Origin: Pseudomonas shahriarae
Lineage (GTDB): Bacteria; Pseudomonadota; Gammaproteobacteria; Pseudomonadales; Pseudomonadaceae
Direction: 5' to 3'
Assembly: GCF_014268455.2 (NCBI RefSeq)
Contig: NZ_CP077085.1
Coordinates: 744,001 to 808,000, forward strand
Length of the DNA stretch: 64,000 nt
Position numbers and translations under genes: made by a program. The notes below the pieces were generated by a model. That model was not told the origin of the DNA. It made no database searches and worked only from the letters and a program-made list of their open reading frames with translations. Every line of letters begins with the position of its first letter. The stretch's first letter is position 1. Positions 30,909-41,323 of the stretch are shown piece after piece.

Positions 30909-33900
30909 GTGTCGATTCATGTCGCGTTGCACCATGTTACGCATTACCGTTACGACCGCGCTGTGGAGCTTGGCCCGCAGATTGTGCGTCTGCGACCGGC
31001 GGCCCATAGCCGTACGCGGATCCTGTCCTACGCGCTGAAGGTGCTGCCCGAGCAGCATTTCATCAATTGGCAGCAAGACCCCCAGGGCAATTACCTGGCG
31101 CGCCTGGTGTTCCCGGAAAAGACCGATGAGCTGCGTATCGAGGTCGACTTGGTCGCCGAGATGGCGGTGTTCAATCCGTTCGACTTTTTCCTTGAGCCCT
31201 ACGCCGAAAAAATTCCCTTCAGCTACGCCGCCGACGAGCAGCGAGAGCTGGCGCCGTATCTGGAAACTCTGCCGCTGACGCCGAAGTTTGCTGCGTACCT
31301 GGCCGGTATTGACCGCACGCCGCTGCCGGCCGTGGATTTCCTGGTCGGCCTCAACCAGCGCCTGGCGGCGGATATCGGCTACCTGATCCGCATGGAACCG
31401 GGCGTGCAAACCCCGGAATTCACCCTGGAAAACGCCTCCGGCTCGTGCCGCGACTCGGCCTGGCTGCTGGTGCAGCTGCTGCGCAACCTGGGTTTGGCGG
31501 CGCGGTTTGTCTCCGGTTACCTGATCCAGTTGACCGCCGACGTCAAAGCCCTCGACGGGCCCTCCGGCACCGAGGTGGACTTCACCGACTTGCACGCCTG
31601 GTGCGAGGTGTATTTGCCCGGCGCCGGCTGGATCGGCCTGGATGCTACCTCCGGTCTATTCGCCGGTGAAGGGCATATCCCATTGGCCTGTAGTCCCGAT
31701 CCATCGTCTGCCGCCCCGATCAGTGGGCTGGTGGAGCCGTGCGAGTGTGAGTTCACCCACGAAATGTCGGTGGAGCGCATTTGGGAAGCCCCTCGGGTGA
31801 CCAAGCCCTACACCGAAGAACAATGGCTGGCGATCCAGGCCCTGGGCCGGCAGATTGATAGCGACCTGCTCAAGGACGATGTGCGCCTGACCATGGGCGG
31901 CGAACCGACCTTTGTGTCCATCGACGACCCCGACGGTGCCGAGTGGAACACCGCTGCCCTGGGCCCGGACAAGCGCCGACTGTCCGCCGAGCTGTTCCAG
32001 CGCATGCGCAAGCACTACGCGCCCAAGGGTCTGGTGCACTTCGGCCAGGGCAAGTGGTACCCCGGCGAGCAACTGCCGCGTTGGTCGCTCAATTGTCATT
32101 GGCGTCGGGACGGCGTGCCGGTCTGGCACAACGACGCGCTGATCGCCGACGAGCAGCAAGACTACGGCGCGGATGAGGTCATGGCCGGGCGCTTCCTGGC
32201 GAGCATTGCCGAGCGCCTGAAGCTCCCTGCGCGCTTTGTATTCCCGGCCTTCGAGGACAATTTTTACTACCTGTGGCGCGAAGGTGCCTTGCCACAGAAC
32301 GTCAGCGCTCAGGATTCACGCCTGGAGGATGAGCTGGAGCGCGAACGCCTGCGCAAGGTGTTCAGCCAGGGCCTGGATAAAGTCATCGGTCATGTGCTGC
32401 CCCTGGCGCGCACCGCAGCCAATGATCGCTGGCAGAGCGGCCGCTGGTACCTGCGCGACACCCATTGCCGGCTAGTGCCGGGGGATTCGCCGCTGGGCTA
32501 TCGCTTGCCCCTGGCCTCGCAGCCCTGGGTGACGGCGGCAGATTACCCCTTTGTGCACCCCACCGATCCCAATCAAGATCTGCCGGCGCTGGCCATCAGC
32601 GCGTCAGCCCCGGGCGAGCCGGCCCCCAGCGACGAGCGTGTACCCAAGGTCGACGAGTCTGCCGACTGGCTGACCCGCACCGCCTTGTGCGCCGAAGCGC
32701 GGGGAGGGCGGCTCTACCTGTTTATGCCGCCCCTGGAGCGGGTCGAGGATTACCTGGAGTTGGTGACCGCCATCGAGGCCACCGCCCAGGAACTGCATTG
32801 CCCGGTATTGCTGGAAGGCTACGAGCCGCCGAGCGACCCGCGTCTGAGCAACTTCCGCGTGACGCCAGACCCTGGCGTGATCGAGGTCAACGTGCAGCCG
32901 TCCGCCACCTGGGACGAACTGGTGGAGCGCACCGAGTTCCTCTATGAAGAGGCCCGGCAAACCCGCCTGACCACCGAAAAGTTCATGATCGACGGGCGCC
33001 ACACCGGCACCGGCGGAGGCAACCACTTTGTGCTGGGTGGGGCCACGCCCAAGGATTCGCCGTTCCTGCGCCGCCCGGACCTGCTGCGCAGCCTGATCAG
33101 TTACTGGCATAACCATCCGTCGTTGTCGTACCTGTTTTCCGGGCTGTTTATCGGCCCGACCTCCCAGGCGCCACGGGTGGATGAGGCGCGCAATGACGCG
33201 TTGTACGAATTGGAAATCGCCTTTGCGCAGATGCCCGCGCCAGGCGAGGAATGCCCGCCGTGGCGGGTGGACCGCTTGCTGCGCAACTTGCTGATCGACG
33301 TCACCGGCAATACCCACCGCGCCGAATTCTGCATCGACAAGCTCTACTCGCCGGACGGTGCTACCGGGCGCCTGGGCCTGCTGGAGCTGCGCGCCTTTGA
33401 GATGCCGCCCCATGCACGCATGAGCCTGACCCAACAGCTGCTGCTGCGCGCCCTGGTGGCGCGCTTCTGGCGTGAGCCCTACGCGCCGCCGAAGCTGGCG
33501 CGCTGGGGCACGGAGCTACACGACCGCTTCCTGCTGCCGCACTTTATCGAGCAGGACTTTGCCGACGTGATCGTCGAGCTCAACGCCGCCGGTTATCCAC
33601 TGCGCGCCGAGTGGTTCGCGGCACACCTGGAATTCCGTTTTCCCAAAGTCGGCGACTATGCCGTCAGCGGTATCGAGTTGGAACTGCGCCAGGCCCTGGA
33701 GCCCTGGCATGTGCTGGGCGAAGAGGGCGCGGCGGGCGGTACGGTGCGCTACGTGGATTCATCCCTGGAGCGCTTGCAGGTAAAACTCAGCGGCCTGGCG
33801 CCGCAGCGCTATGTGCTGACCTGCAACGGGGTGGCGGTGCCACTGCACGCCACCGGCCGGGTGGGGGAGTTCGTCGCGGGCGTGCGTTATCGCGCCTGGC

Positions 33901-34193
33901 AACCGGCCAATTGCCTGCAGCCGACCATCGCAGTGCATGCACCGCTGGTGTTCGATTTGCTGGATACCTGGATGCAACGCTCCCTGGGCGGCTGCCAATA
34001 CCACGTGGCCCATCCGGGTGGGCGCAATTACGACAGCTTGCCGGTGAATGCCAACGAAGCGGAAAGCCGGCGCATGGCGCGGTTTTTCCGCCTGGGTCAC
34101 AGCCCGGGCAAATTGCCGGTGCCGGCGATGGTGATCAACGATGAACTGCCCATGACCCTGGATCTGCGGCGGTTCCCCAATAAAAATGACTAA
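30909..34193 (+). CDS. Transglutaminase-like/DUF2126 putative amidoligase protein
   Basis: A 1094-residue two-part protein. The N-terminal third is a bacterial transglutaminase-like domain: [19 protein letters not shown] start, the catalytic Cys in [19 protein letters not shown] (about residue 178), and the His in [20 protein letters not shown]. The C-terminal two thirds is DUF2126, a predicted amidoligase ([15 protein letters not shown], then [18 protein letters not shown] and a [12 protein letters not shown] segment). By family knowledge this could form or remodel amide bonds in an unknown peptide or protein. The GTG start has AGGAGG 6 bp upstream; the next genes complete the same operon type. 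The reaction is not established. Confidence 0.85.
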   Translation: MSIHVALHHVTHYRYDRAVELGPQIVRLRPAAHSRTRILSYALKVLPEQHFINWQQDPQGNYLARLVFPEKTDELRIEVDLVAEMAVFNPFDFFLEPYAEKIPFSYAADEQRELAPYLETLPLTPKFAAYLAGIDRTPLPAVDFLVGLNQRLAADIGYLIRMEPGVQTPEFTLENASGSCRDSAWLLVQLLRNLGLAARFVSGYLIQLTADVKALDGPSGTEVDFTDLHAWCEVYLPGAGWIGLDATSGLFAGEGHIPLACSPDPSSAAPISGLVEPCECEFTHEMSVERIWEAPRVTKPYTEEQWLAIQALGRQIDSDLLKDDVRLTMGGEPTFVSIDDPDGAEWNTAALGPDKRRLSAELFQRMRKHYAPKGLVHFGQGKWYPGEQLPRWSLNCHWRRDGVPVWHNDALIADEQQDYGADEVMAGRFLASIAERLKLPARFVFPAFEDNFYYLWREGALPQNVSAQDSRLEDELERERLRKVFSQGLDKVIGHVLPLARTAANDRWQSGRWYLRDTHCRLVPGDSPLGYRLPLASQPWVTAADYPFVHPTDPNQDLPALAISASAPGEPAPSDERVPKVDESADWLTRTALCAEARGGRLYLFMPPLERVEDYLELVTAIEATAQELHCPVLLEGYEPPSDPRLSNFRVTPDPGVIEVNVQPSATWDELVERTEFLYEEARQTRLTTEKFMIDGRHTGTGGGNHFVLGGATPKDSPFLRRPDLLRSLISYWHNHPSLSYLFSGLFIGPTSQAPRVDEARNDALYELEIAFAQMPAPGEECPPWRVDRLLRNLLIDVTGNTHRAEFCIDKLYSPDGATGRLGLLELRAFEMPPHARMSLTQQLLLRALVARFWREPYAPPKLARWGTELHDRFLLPHFIEQDFADVIVELNAAGYPLRAEWFAAHLEFRFPKVGDYAVSGIELELRQALEPWHVLGEEGAAGGTVRYVDSSLERLQVKLSGLAPQRYVLTCNGVAVPLHATGRVGEFVAGVRYRAWQPANCLQPTIAVHAPLVFDLLDTWMQRSLGGCQYHVAHPGGRNYDSLPVNANEAESRRMARFFRLGHSPGKLPVPAMVINDELPMTLDLRRFPNKND

Positions 34194-34223
34194 ACACAAC
34201 CCCACCTGTAGGCGCGGGCTTAT

Positions 34224-34310
34224 GTGGGAGCGGGCTTGCCCGCGATGACCGAGTATCAGCCAGGACATGCATTGGCTGACGCACTGCTATCGCGAGCAAG
34301 CCCGCTTCCC
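34224..34310. repeat. REP pair between the first and second genes of the amidoligase operon
   Basis: GTGGGAGCGGGCTTGCCCGC and TCGCGAGCAAGCCCGCTTCC inverted arms with a 42-bp centre. It lies inside what appears to be an operon, in a 194-bp gap. Confidence 0.85.
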
Positions 34311-34387
34311 CGCACGGCCAGTTTCCACAGAGGATTTGCAGTGTTTGTTAGGTTAATCTGGCTTCCCTTGCCCCTGCCGAGCGTTCC

Positions 34388-36874
34388 ATGTCCGACTTGC
34401 TCGACCGTTACCCGCTGACTGCGGGCACCTATCACGAACTGCTGGATGGCAGCGGCGCGGTGCGCGCCCATTGGCAGCGCCTGCTCGACCACCTGCAGCG
34501 CAGCACCCCGGCGCAACTGGCCCAGCGCCAGGCGTTGCTGACGCGGCAGATCCAGGAAAACGGCGTGACCTACAACGTCTATGCCGACCCCAAGGGCGCC
34601 GACCGCCCATGGGAGCTGGACCTGCTGCCCCACGTATTGGCGGCGGATGAGTGGGCGCACTTGTCGGCAGGCATTGCCCAGCGTGCGCGCTTGCTCAATG
34701 CGGTGCTGGCCGACCTGTATGGCCCGCAACGCCTGATTGCCGAAGGCTTGCTGCCGGCAGAACTGGTGTTTGGGCATAACAACTTCCTCTGGCCGTGCCA
34801 GGGCATCCAGCCGCCCGATGGAGTGTTCCTGCACCTGTACGCGGTGGACCTGGCGCGCACCCCGGATGGCCGCTGGTGGGTCACGGCAGACCGCACCCAG
34901 GCGCCCTCCGGCGCCGGTTATGCCCTGGAAAACCGCACCATCGTCTCCCGTGCCTTCCCGGATTTGTATCGCGACTTGCAGGTGCAGCACCTCACCGGGT
35001 TCTTCCGCACCCTGCAGGAAACCCTGGCCCGCCAGGCGCCCGGTGATGACCAGCCGCCGCTGATCGTGCTGCTGACCCCGGGGCGCTTCAATGAAAGCTA
35101 TTTCGAACACCTGTACCTGGCCCGCCAGCTTGGCTACCCCTTGGTAGAAGGCGGCGACCTGACCGTGCGCGACAGCACGGTGTACCTCAAGACCCTCAGC
35201 GGCCTGCGCCGCGTGCACGCGATCATGCGCCGCCTGGACGATGATTTCTGCGACCCCCTGGAACTGCGCACCGACTCGGCCCTGGGCGTGCCCGGCCTGC
35301 TGGATGCGGTACGCCAGGGCAATGTGCTGGTGGCCAATGCCCTGGGCGCCGGCGTGCTGGAGTCCCCTGGACTGTTGGGTTTCCTGCCGAAGATCAATCA
35401 ATTTCTGTTTGGCGAAGAACTGATCCTGCCGTCCATCGCCACCTGGTGGTGCGGCGAGGCCCCGGTACTGGCCGAAGCCCTGGAAAAACTGCCGGAGTTG
35501 CTGATCAAGCCGGCGTTTCCTTCGCAAAGTTTTGCCCCGGTGTTTGGCCGCGACTTGAACAACGAACAACGCCAGGCCCTGGCCGAACGCATGCAGGCGC
35601 GCCCATACGCCTACGTGGCCCAGGAGCTGGCGCAGCTGTCCCAGGCGCCGGTCTGGCACACCGTGGATGATCATCTGCAACATCGCGCCATTGGCATGCG
35701 CGTGTACGCGGTGGCCGGTGAGGATGGTTACCGGGTGCTGCCGGGCGGCCTGACCCGCGTGGCAGCCCACGCGGACGCCGAAGTGGTGTCTATGCAACGT
35801 GGCGGGGCGAGCAAGGACACCTGGGTGCTGGGCGAGCGGGCCCCCGGTGGCGAGCAATGGCGTGCGCAGCGGGTGATCGGCACCCATGACCTGGTGCGTC
35901 GCGACCCCTACCTGCCTTCGCGGGTGGTGGAAAACCTGTTCTGGTTCGGCCGTTACTGCGAGCGCTGCGATAACAGTGCGCGCTGGCTGCGTGTGGTGCT
36001 CGCGCGCTATGTCGATGGTGACGACCCGCTGGCCCTGCAGGCCGCCGTAGAACTCGGTGAGAGCCTGCGCCTGCTGCCGGAGGAGGGCGAGTTGCCCGAG
36101 CGCCTGCTGCAGGCCCTGCTCGGTGATGACTGGCCGTCGAGCCTGCGCGCCAACTTGCAGCGCTTGCAGTGGGCGGCATCCCAGGTGCGCGGCAAGCTGT
36201 CCCGGGAGAACTGGCAGGCTCTGGTGGAGTTGCAGCGCGAAGCCCTGGAGCTGGAGCGCGAGACGCCGGATTTTGGCGAGCTGCTGGATTTTCTCAATCG
36301 CCTGGTGATGTCGCTGGCGGCCTTGTCCGGCTTTGCCCTCGACGACATGACCCGCGACGAAGGCTGGCGCTTTTTGATGATGGGCCGGCGCATCGAGCGC
36401 CTGCAGTTTCTCAGCAGCAGCCTCGCGGCCTTCCTGCGTGGCGTGGCGGTGTTCGACCAGGCCGGGCTGGAGTGGTTGCTGGAGTTGGGCAACAGCAGCA
36501 TCACCTACCGCTCGCGTTACCTGGCAGTGCCGCAATTGATTCCGGTGCTGGACCTGTTGCTGCTGGATGAACAGAACCCCCACGCGGTGGTGTTCCAGCT
36601 CAAGCTGGTGAGTCGCACCCTGCGTCGCCTCAACGATGACTTCGGCGTGCCTCGGGAGACTGGGCTGGCGCCGCTGGTGGAGCGCCTGTCGCGCTTTGAC
36701 CTGGGTTGCCTGGAGAACCCGTTGTTTGGTGACGCCAGCGTGCGCGCGGCCCTCGACGGCCTGGCGGACCTGTTGCAGGCGGTCGCCGATGAAAGCGGGC
36801 AAGTCTCTGATCGCCTGGCCCTGCGCCATTTTGCCCATGTGGATGATGTCAGCCAGCAAACGGTGTCTGTGTAA
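34388..36874 (+). CDS. Circularly permuted ATP-grasp and alpha-E domain protein
   Basis: An 828-residue fusion. The N-terminal part (about residues 1-480) is the circularly permuted ATP-grasp type 2 domain: TYNVYADPKGADRPWELDLLP, GFFRTLQE, LLTPGRFNESYFEHLYLA and LIKPAFPSQSFAPVFG. The remainder is the helical alpha-E domain starting at about residue 515 (SRVVENLFWFGRYCERCDNSARWLRVV). These two domains are usually encoded next to each other; here they are fused. An ATP-grasp enzyme would activate a carboxylate for amide bond formation. It overlaps the next transglutaminase gene by one base. Substrate unknown. Confidence 0.85.
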   Translation: MSDLLDRYPLTAGTYHELLDGSGAVRAHWQRLLDHLQRSTPAQLAQRQALLTRQIQENGVTYNVYADPKGADRPWELDLLPHVLAADEWAHLSAGIAQRARLLNAVLADLYGPQRLIAEGLLPAELVFGHNNFLWPCQGIQPPDGVFLHLYAVDLARTPDGRWWVTADRTQAPSGAGYALENRTIVSRAFPDLYRDLQVQHLTGFFRTLQETLARQAPGDDQPPLIVLLTPGRFNESYFEHLYLARQLGYPLVEGGDLTVRDSTVYLKTLSGLRRVHAIMRRLDDDFCDPLELRTDSALGVPGLLDAVRQGNVLVANALGAGVLESPGLLGFLPKINQFLFGEELILPSIATWWCGEAPVLAEALEKLPELLIKPAFPSQSFAPVFGRDLNNEQRQALAERMQARPYAYVAQELAQLSQAPVWHTVDDHLQHRAIGMRVYAVAGEDGYRVLPGGLTRVAAHADAEVVSMQRGGASKDTWVLGERAPGGEQWRAQRVIGTHDLVRRDPYLPSRVVENLFWFGRYCERCDNSARWLRVVLARYVDGDDPLALQAAVELGESLRLLPEEGELPERLLQALLGDDWPSSLRANLQRLQWAASQVRGKLSRENWQALVELQREALELERETPDFGELLDFLNRLVMSLAALSGFALDDMTRDEGWRFLMMGRRIERLQFLSSSLAAFLRGVAVFDQAGLEWLLELGNSSITYRSRYLAVPQLIPVLDLLLLDEQNPHAVVFQLKLVSRTLRRLNDDFGVPRETGLAPLVERLSRFDLGCLENPLFGDASVRAALDGLADLLQAVADESGQVSDRLALRHFAHVDDVSQQTVSV

Positions 36875-37764
36875 TGAGCGCGCGCTATCAGATTTTCCAC
36901 GATACCCATTATCACTACGACAGCCCGGTGTCCCTGGCCCAGCAACTGGCGCACTTATGGCCGCGCCCGTGTGCGTGGCAGCGCTGCACTTCGCGGCAAC
37001 TGGAGATCAGCCCCGAGCCGACGGCGCGCCGTGATGAGCTGGATGTGTTTGGCAATCCGATCACCCGGCTGGCGTTCGAGCGGCCCCATGACGAATTGCT
37101 GGTCAACGCCGGCCTGACCGTGGAGGTTTTGGCCCGGCCTGTGCTGGATTTCAACCAGTCACCGCCCTGGGACCAGACCCGCAACCGCCTGACCTACAGT
37201 GGCCAGCCGTTGTCGGCAGAGGCGATCGAGGCGTGCCGCTATCGTTTCGAATCGCCCTACGTGCATTTGAAGAAAAACTTCGTCGATTTTTCCGAGAGCT
37301 GCTTTCCGGCTGGCCGGCCGCTGTTGCTGGGCGTGCAGGCGTTGATGGAGAAGATTTTCAGCGAGTTTACCTTCGATGCCGAAGCCACCCAGGTCGCCAC
37401 GCCGCTGGTGGAGGTGCTGGAGCGTCGACGGGGGGTGTGCCAGGACTTTGCCCACCTGATGCTTGCCTGCCTGCGCTCACGGGGCCTGGCGGCGCGTTAC
37501 ATCAGTGGCTACCTGCTGACCCAGCCCCCGCCCGGCCAGCCACGGCTGATCGGCGCTGATGCGTCGCACGCGTGGGTGTCGGTGTTTTGCCCGTTGTCGG
37601 GCTGGGTGGATTTTGATCCGACGAACAATGTGCAGCCGGCACTGGAGCACATCACCCTGGCCTGGGGCCGGGATTTTTCCGATGTCTCGCCGTTGCGCGG
37701 GGTGATTCTGGGAGGGGGCAGCCATGACCCGGAAGTACGGGTGACGGTGATGCCGCTGGAATAA
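36874..37764 (+). CDS. Transglutaminase-like cysteine protease/transamidase family protein
   Basis: A 296-residue protein with the N-terminal beta domain that precedes bacterial transglutaminases (MSARYQIFHDTHYHYDSPVS) and the catalytic core: Cys in RRGVCQDFAHLMLACLRSRG (about residue 188), His in GADASHAWVSVFCP and Asp in GWVDFDPTNN. The full Cys-His-Asp triad is visible. It is the last gene of the three-gene operon and is coupled to the ATP-grasp gene by a TAATG overlap. It may process the product made by the other two proteins (inference). Confidence 0.87.
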   Translation: MSARYQIFHDTHYHYDSPVSLAQQLAHLWPRPCAWQRCTSRQLEISPEPTARRDELDVFGNPITRLAFERPHDELLVNAGLTVEVLARPVLDFNQSPPWDQTRNRLTYSGQPLSAEAIEACRYRFESPYVHLKKNFVDFSESCFPAGRPLLLGVQALMEKIFSEFTFDAEATQVATPLVEVLERRRGVCQDFAHLMLACLRSRGLAARYISGYLLTQPPPGQPRLIGADASHAWVSVFCPLSGWVDFDPTNNVQPALEHITLAWGRDFSDVSPLRGVILGGGSHDPEVRVTVMPLE

Positions 37765-37789
37765 CCGATGCGGTGTGGCCAATGCTCCC

Positions 37790-37932
37790 GTGGAGAGCAG
37801 GCCGCTGTGGCGAGCGTGTGCTGTGGCGAGGGCGCTTGCTCCCGCTGGACTGCGTAGCCGTCCCAGTTCTGGGACCACTTCGCGCCCCAACGCGGGCAAG
37901 CCCGCTCGCCACATAAAGCCTGCTCGCCACAG
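37790..37932. repeat. Degenerate REP-related repeat cluster
   Basis: The gap after the amidoligase operon carries several GTGGCGAG/CTCGCCAC arms, including GCGGGCAAGCCCGCTCGCCAC and a looser partner GTGGCGAGGGCGCTTGCTCCC. It looks like a REP variant with several nested arms; no gene is supported. Confidence 0.55.
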
Positions 37933-37957
37933 GTCAGGCATTCATTGAGGCGGGGGT

Positions 37958-38146
37958 TCAGGCCTCGGGTGCCGGGTCTTTCGGGGTTTCAGTTTCGTCA
38001 GCAATCACTTCCCCTTCAGCATCCGGGTTCAGTGCGCCTGCTTCTTCGTCGGCCGCAGCTTTCTTACGTTGCAGCTTTTCCTCTTTCTTCTGTTCCTTGG
38101 CCAAGTCTCTCTGACGTTTGGCGAAGGAGTAATTAGGTTTTGCCAT
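37958..38146 (-). CDS. Small charged conserved protein
   Basis: A 62-residue, highly charged protein: MAKPNYSFAKRQRDLAKEQK, a KKEEKLQRKKAAADEEAG coil-like segment, and an acidic proline-ending tail. No membrane segment or cysteine. Proteins with this start are common as hypothetical proteins in Pseudomonas and other proteobacteria. The ATG is preceded by a GGATCGCC region containing AGAGGATCG. Function unknown. Confidence 0.72.
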   Translation of the reverse strand: MAKPNYSFAKRQRDLAKEQKKEEKLQRKKAAADEEAGALNPDAEGEVIADETETPKDPAPEA

Positions 38147-38251
38147 GGGCGATCCTCTGGGGTCGAAGGTGAGGTTGAGCGGCGGGTATTCTGCCTTTAA
38201 ACGGGCTCCAAGGGGTAATCGGGTTTCAGAATCGTCTCTGCTGACTAAACG

Positions 38252-38338
38252 TTAGTCGACATTAACCGTTTCGTAAGTACCGCTGGCGCCACAGGCGTAA
38301 GCGGCAAGCAGGCTGCATAACAGGCTATTGAGGTGCAT
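38252..38338 (-). CDS. Possible 28-residue lipoprotein-like peptide
   Basis: A short frame encoding MHLNSLLCSLLAAYACGASG and ending YETVNVD. A hydrophobic stretch ends in a Cys, loosely like a lipobox, and GGAG lies about 10 bp before the ATG. It is divergent from azurin. Small size makes this uncertain; it could be chance. Confidence 0.35.
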   Translation of the reverse strand: MHLNSLLCSLLAAYACGASGTYETVNVD

Positions 38339-38431
38339 GGCTCGGACTCCAGGAAGGAAAGATGAGCCGATCATAGGCAGCGTGCGGCACTTTGGCTGGT
38401 TGATTCTGTCGATCAGTCTGATAGCCTAAAG

Positions 38432-38441
38432 TTGTATACAA
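38432..38441. promoter_or_regulatory. Palindromic operator-like TTGTATACAA
   Basis: A perfect 10-bp palindrome just 4 bp upstream of the ANR-type box, about 90 bp before azurin. The form resembles GntR-family operators. Which protein binds it is unknown. Confidence 0.35.
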
Positions 38442-38445
38442 TCTG

Positions 38446-38459
38446 TTGATTCAGATCAT
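38446..38459 (+). promoter_or_regulatory. ANR/FNR-type box upstream of azurin
   Basis: TTGATTCAGATCAT matches the TTGAT-N4-ATCAA pattern in nine of ten fixed positions. It lies 70 bp before the azurin start codon, suitable for an activating site about 41 bp before a start point near 38494. Anaerobic control by ANR is known for azurin in P. aeruginosa. Confidence 0.65.
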
Positions 38460-38528
38460 TGGAACATCTGCCTGCCTCAGGCACCCTTGTCGCATATGCG
38501 TTTTTTAAACCCTGCCTTGGAGATTCAC

Positions 38529-38975
38529 ATGTTCGCCAAAATCGTTGCTGTTTCCCTGCTGACTCTGGCCAGCGGTCAGTTGCTCGCTGCAGAGTGCAAG
38601 GTCACTGTCGACTCCACCGACCAAATGTCCTTCGATACCAAGGCCATTGAAATCGACAAGAGCTGCAAGACGTTCACCGTTGAGCTGAAGCACTCGGGCA
38701 ACCTGCCGAAGAACGTCATGGGCCATAACTGGGTGCTGACCACTGAGGCTGATATGCAGCCGGTTGCAACCGAGGGCATGGCCGCCGGTATCGACAACAA
38801 CTACCTGAAAAAAGACGACACCCGCATCATCGCCCACACCAAGATCATCGGCGCTGGCGAGACCGACTCGGTGACCTTCGATGTGTCCAAGCTCAAGGCT
38901 GACGGCAAGTACATGTTCTTCTGCTCGTTCCCTGGCCACGTCGCGATGATGAAAGGCACTGTGACCCTGAAGTAA
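38529..38975 (+). CDS. azu: Azurin precursor
   Basis: Periplasmic blue copper protein that passes electrons in denitrification and redox-stress responses. The 148-residue precursor has a 20-residue signal peptide ([20 protein letters not shown]) and a 128-residue mature protein, the normal size. In mature numbering the copper ligands are His46 (MGHNW), Cys112 (FFCSFPGH), His117 and Met121, with Gly45 nearby, and the Cys3-Cys26 disulfide is intact. The ATG at 38529 has TTGGAG upstream; an earlier in-frame ATG would spoil the signal peptide. Confidence 0.98.
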   Translation: MFAKIVAVSLLTLASGQLLAAECKVTVDSTDQMSFDTKAIEIDKSCKTFTVELKHSGNLPKNVMGHNWVLTTEADMQPVATEGMAAGIDNNYLKKDDTRIIAHTKIIGAGETDSVTFDVSKLKADGKYMFFCSFPGHVAMMKGTVTLK

Positions 38976-39003
38976 GGCCACAGACCGCGTTATCGTTCCT
39001 CAC

Positions 39004-39070
39004 CGGCAAGCCCGCCCCCACATTTTGATGTATGAATACATTCAACTGTGGGGGCGGGCTTGCCCGCGAT
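39004..39070. repeat. REP pair between azurin and nadE
   Basis: Inverted arms GGCAAGCCCGCCCCCACA (39005-39022) and TGTGGGGGCGGGCTTGCC (39047-39064) between convergent genes. Confidence 0.9.
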
Positions 39071-39108
39071 AGCGGCCTGACAATCAATACACAACCACCC
39101 GCCTCACC

Positions 39109-39936
39109 TCAAGGCGCAAACGGCATCACCCGCTTGTGCTCAGTCTTGCGATAGGTCTCGCAGATAATCCTGAACGCTTCCTCACGCACCGGCTGGCCGT
39201 GCAGGAACGCATCGATTTCGGTATAGGTCACGCCATGGGACGCTTCATCCGGCTTGCCCGGTGAGAGGTCTTCCAGGTCGGCTGTCGGGATCTTCTCCAC
39301 CAGCGACTCGGGCGCACCAAAGTACCGGGCAATCGCCCGTACCTGGTTTTTCACCAGCCCGCTCAACGGCGCCAGGTCGCAGGCGCCATCACCAAACTTG
39401 GTAAAAAAACCCATCACCGCTTCCGCCGCATGGTCGGTGCCGATCACCAGGCCACTTGCCGCGCCGGCGATAGTGTATTGCGCGACCATGCGCATCCGCG
39501 CCTTGGTATTGCCCAGTACAAAATCGCGGGACACCGCCGCCTTGCCCTCGAAGGCCGCCACTTCATTGGCCAGGGCCTTGACCGCCGGGCCGATGTTGAC
39601 CGTGTGGCGTTCGTCGGGGTTGATGAAGTCAACGCTGGCCTGGGCATCGTGTTCGTCGAACTGGGTCTCGTAAGGCAGACGCACCGCGATAAAGCGGTAA
39701 GCGTCATCGCCTTTGAGCGCGCGCAGCTCTTTCATCGCCCGCTGGGCCAGCAGGCCGGCGGTCAGGGAGTCGACGCCGCCGCTGATGCCCAGCACCAGGG
39801 TCTTGAGCCCCGAATTGAGCAGGCAGTCCTGGATAAAGGTAATCCGCCGGGCCACTTCCGCTTCGAGGGCGGCGTGGTCCTGGAACGGTGGTTGGACCTT
39901 GAGCTGTTCAGCAATCTCACGCTGTACGGCTTGCAT
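39109..39936 (-). CDS. nadE: NH3-dependent NAD(+) synthetase
   Basis: Amidates nicotinate adenine dinucleotide to NAD using ATP and ammonia. The 275-residue protein has the PP-loop motif [15 protein letters not shown] (about residues 46-60), then [37 protein letters not shown] and the [18 protein letters not shown] segment. The length shows the short, glutaminase-free form. It follows pncB by 3 bp in the same direction, making a compact NAD salvage operon; AGGAG precedes the ATG. Confidence 0.96.
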   Translation of the reverse strand: MQAVQREIAEQLKVQPPFQDHAALEAEVARRITFIQDCLLNSGLKTLVLGISGGVDSLTAGLLAQRAMKELRALKGDDAYRFIAVRLPYETQFDEHDAQASVDFINPDERHTVNIGPAVKALANEVAAFEGKAAVSRDFVLGNTKARMRMVAQYTIAGAASGLVIGTDHAAEAVMGFFTKFGDGACDLAPLSGLVKNQVRAIARYFGAPESLVEKIPTADLEDLSPGKPDEASHGVTYTEIDAFLHGQPVREEAFRIICETYRKTEHKRVMPFAP

Positions 39937-39939
39937 GAT

Positions 39940-41154
39940 TCACTCCTCGCTAGAGATGGCAGGTACTTTGAAAACGTGGCGCAAGTAGGCGACGAAGTTC
40001 GGATCCGTGCAGTGGGTCTTGCCCGCTTCATCGGAGATCTTCGCCACGGGCTGGCCATTGCAGGCGGTCATTTTAAGCACGATGCTCATCGGTTCCACAC
40101 CTGGAATGTCACAGGTCAGGTTGGTACCGATGCCAAAGCTGACATTGATCCGACCGCGCAGCGCGCGGAAAATCTCCAGGGCCTTGGGCAGCGTCAGGCT
40201 GTCGGAGAACACCAGGGTCTTGCTCATCGGCTCGATGCCCAGCTTGTGGTAATGGGCGATGGCTTTTTCGGCCCACTGCACCGGGTCGCCGGAGTCATGG
40301 CGCAGGCCGTCGAACAGCTTGGCGAAGTACAGATCGAAATCGCTGAGGAAGGCATCGGTGGTGATGCAATCGGTCAGGGCGATCCCCAGCAGGCCACGGT
40401 ACTCGCGGACCCAGCAATCGAGGGCGGCGATCTGGCTGTCGATCAGGCGCGGGCCCAGTTGCTGGTGGGCCATGATCCATTCGTGGGCCATGGTGCCCAG
40501 GGGCTTCATGTCCAGTTCGCGGGCCAGGTGCACGTTACTGGTGCCGACGAAACGGCCGGGGAAGTCGTGCTTGAGCACATTCACCACTTCCTCCTGCACG
40601 CGGTAGGAGAAGCGCCGGCGGGTACCGAAGTCCGCGACCTGCAACTCGGCCAGCTCGTCGCTGCTGGCATTGGCGGTCAACCAGTCGAACTTGCGATACA
40701 GCTGCTCGCGGGCCTGCTCCAGGATGATGGTCGGGTAGCGATAGCGGTTGCGCACTTCGCTGACAATCGCCAGTAGCGGCACTTCAAACAGGATCACATG
40801 CAGCCAGGGGCCGCGCAGGCGGATAAACAGCTCGCCATTCTCGATGCCGGTCTGCACATAGCGCAGGTTGAAGCGGAACAAACCCAGGAAGCGCAGGAAG
40901 TCCGGCTTCATAAAGCTGATGCGTTCCAGGAAACCCAACTGGTCCGGGCTCAGGCTCAACTCGGCGAGGCGCTCGATCTGGTAGCGGATTTCTGCCAGAT
41001 AGGGGCGCAGGTCCTCGCTGTTACGGCAACGGAATTCCCATTCAACTTCCACGTTGGGGTAGTTGTGCAGCACCGCCTGCATCATGGTCAGCTTGTAGAA
41101 GTCGGTGTCGAGCAGGTTCTGCACGATGCGATCGGCAAACACACTCTCGCTCAT
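39940..41154 (-). CDS. pncB: Nicotinate phosphoribosyltransferase PncB
   Basis: Converts nicotinate and PRPP to nicotinate mononucleotide. The 404-residue protein starts [29 protein letters not shown] and carries the typical [35 protein letters not shown] (substrate loop with catalytic His) and [15 protein letters not shown] segments. It is first in the pncB-nadE operon; its product feeds the pathway ending with NadE. Confidence 0.96.
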   Translation of the reverse strand: MSESVFADRIVQNLLDTDFYKLTMMQAVLHNYPNVEVEWEFRCRNSEDLRPYLAEIRYQIERLAELSLSPDQLGFLERISFMKPDFLRFLGLFRFNLRYVQTGIENGELFIRLRGPWLHVILFEVPLLAIVSEVRNRYRYPTIILEQAREQLYRKFDWLTANASSDELAELQVADFGTRRRFSYRVQEEVVNVLKHDFPGRFVGTSNVHLARELDMKPLGTMAHEWIMAHQQLGPRLIDSQIAALDCWVREYRGLLGIALTDCITTDAFLSDFDLYFAKLFDGLRHDSGDPVQWAEKAIAHYHKLGIEPMSKTLVFSDSLTLPKALEIFRALRGRINVSFGIGTNLTCDIPGVEPMSIVLKMTACNGQPVAKISDEAGKTHCTDPNFVAYLRHVFKVPAISSEE

Positions 41155-41242
41155 AACGGGAATCTCCAGACAAGAATGGCGCTAGTGGCGCATAGACCTG
41201 TGTTGTTTTGCCAGAGGTTTTTTTGTCGTGGCCTCTGGCGTC

Positions 41243-41307
41243 ATCGCAGGCAAGCCAGCTCCCACAGGAGAATGCATTCCAAATGTGGGCGCTGGCTTGC
41301 CTGCGAT
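41243..41307. repeat. REP pair (CTGGCTTGCC type) between pncB and the LysR gene
   Basis: ATCGCAGGCAAGCCAGCTCC and its inverted partner with one arm change (GTGGGCGCTGGCTTGCCTGC). Confidence 0.88.
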
Positions 41308-41323
41308 GGCGGTATTCCAGGGG

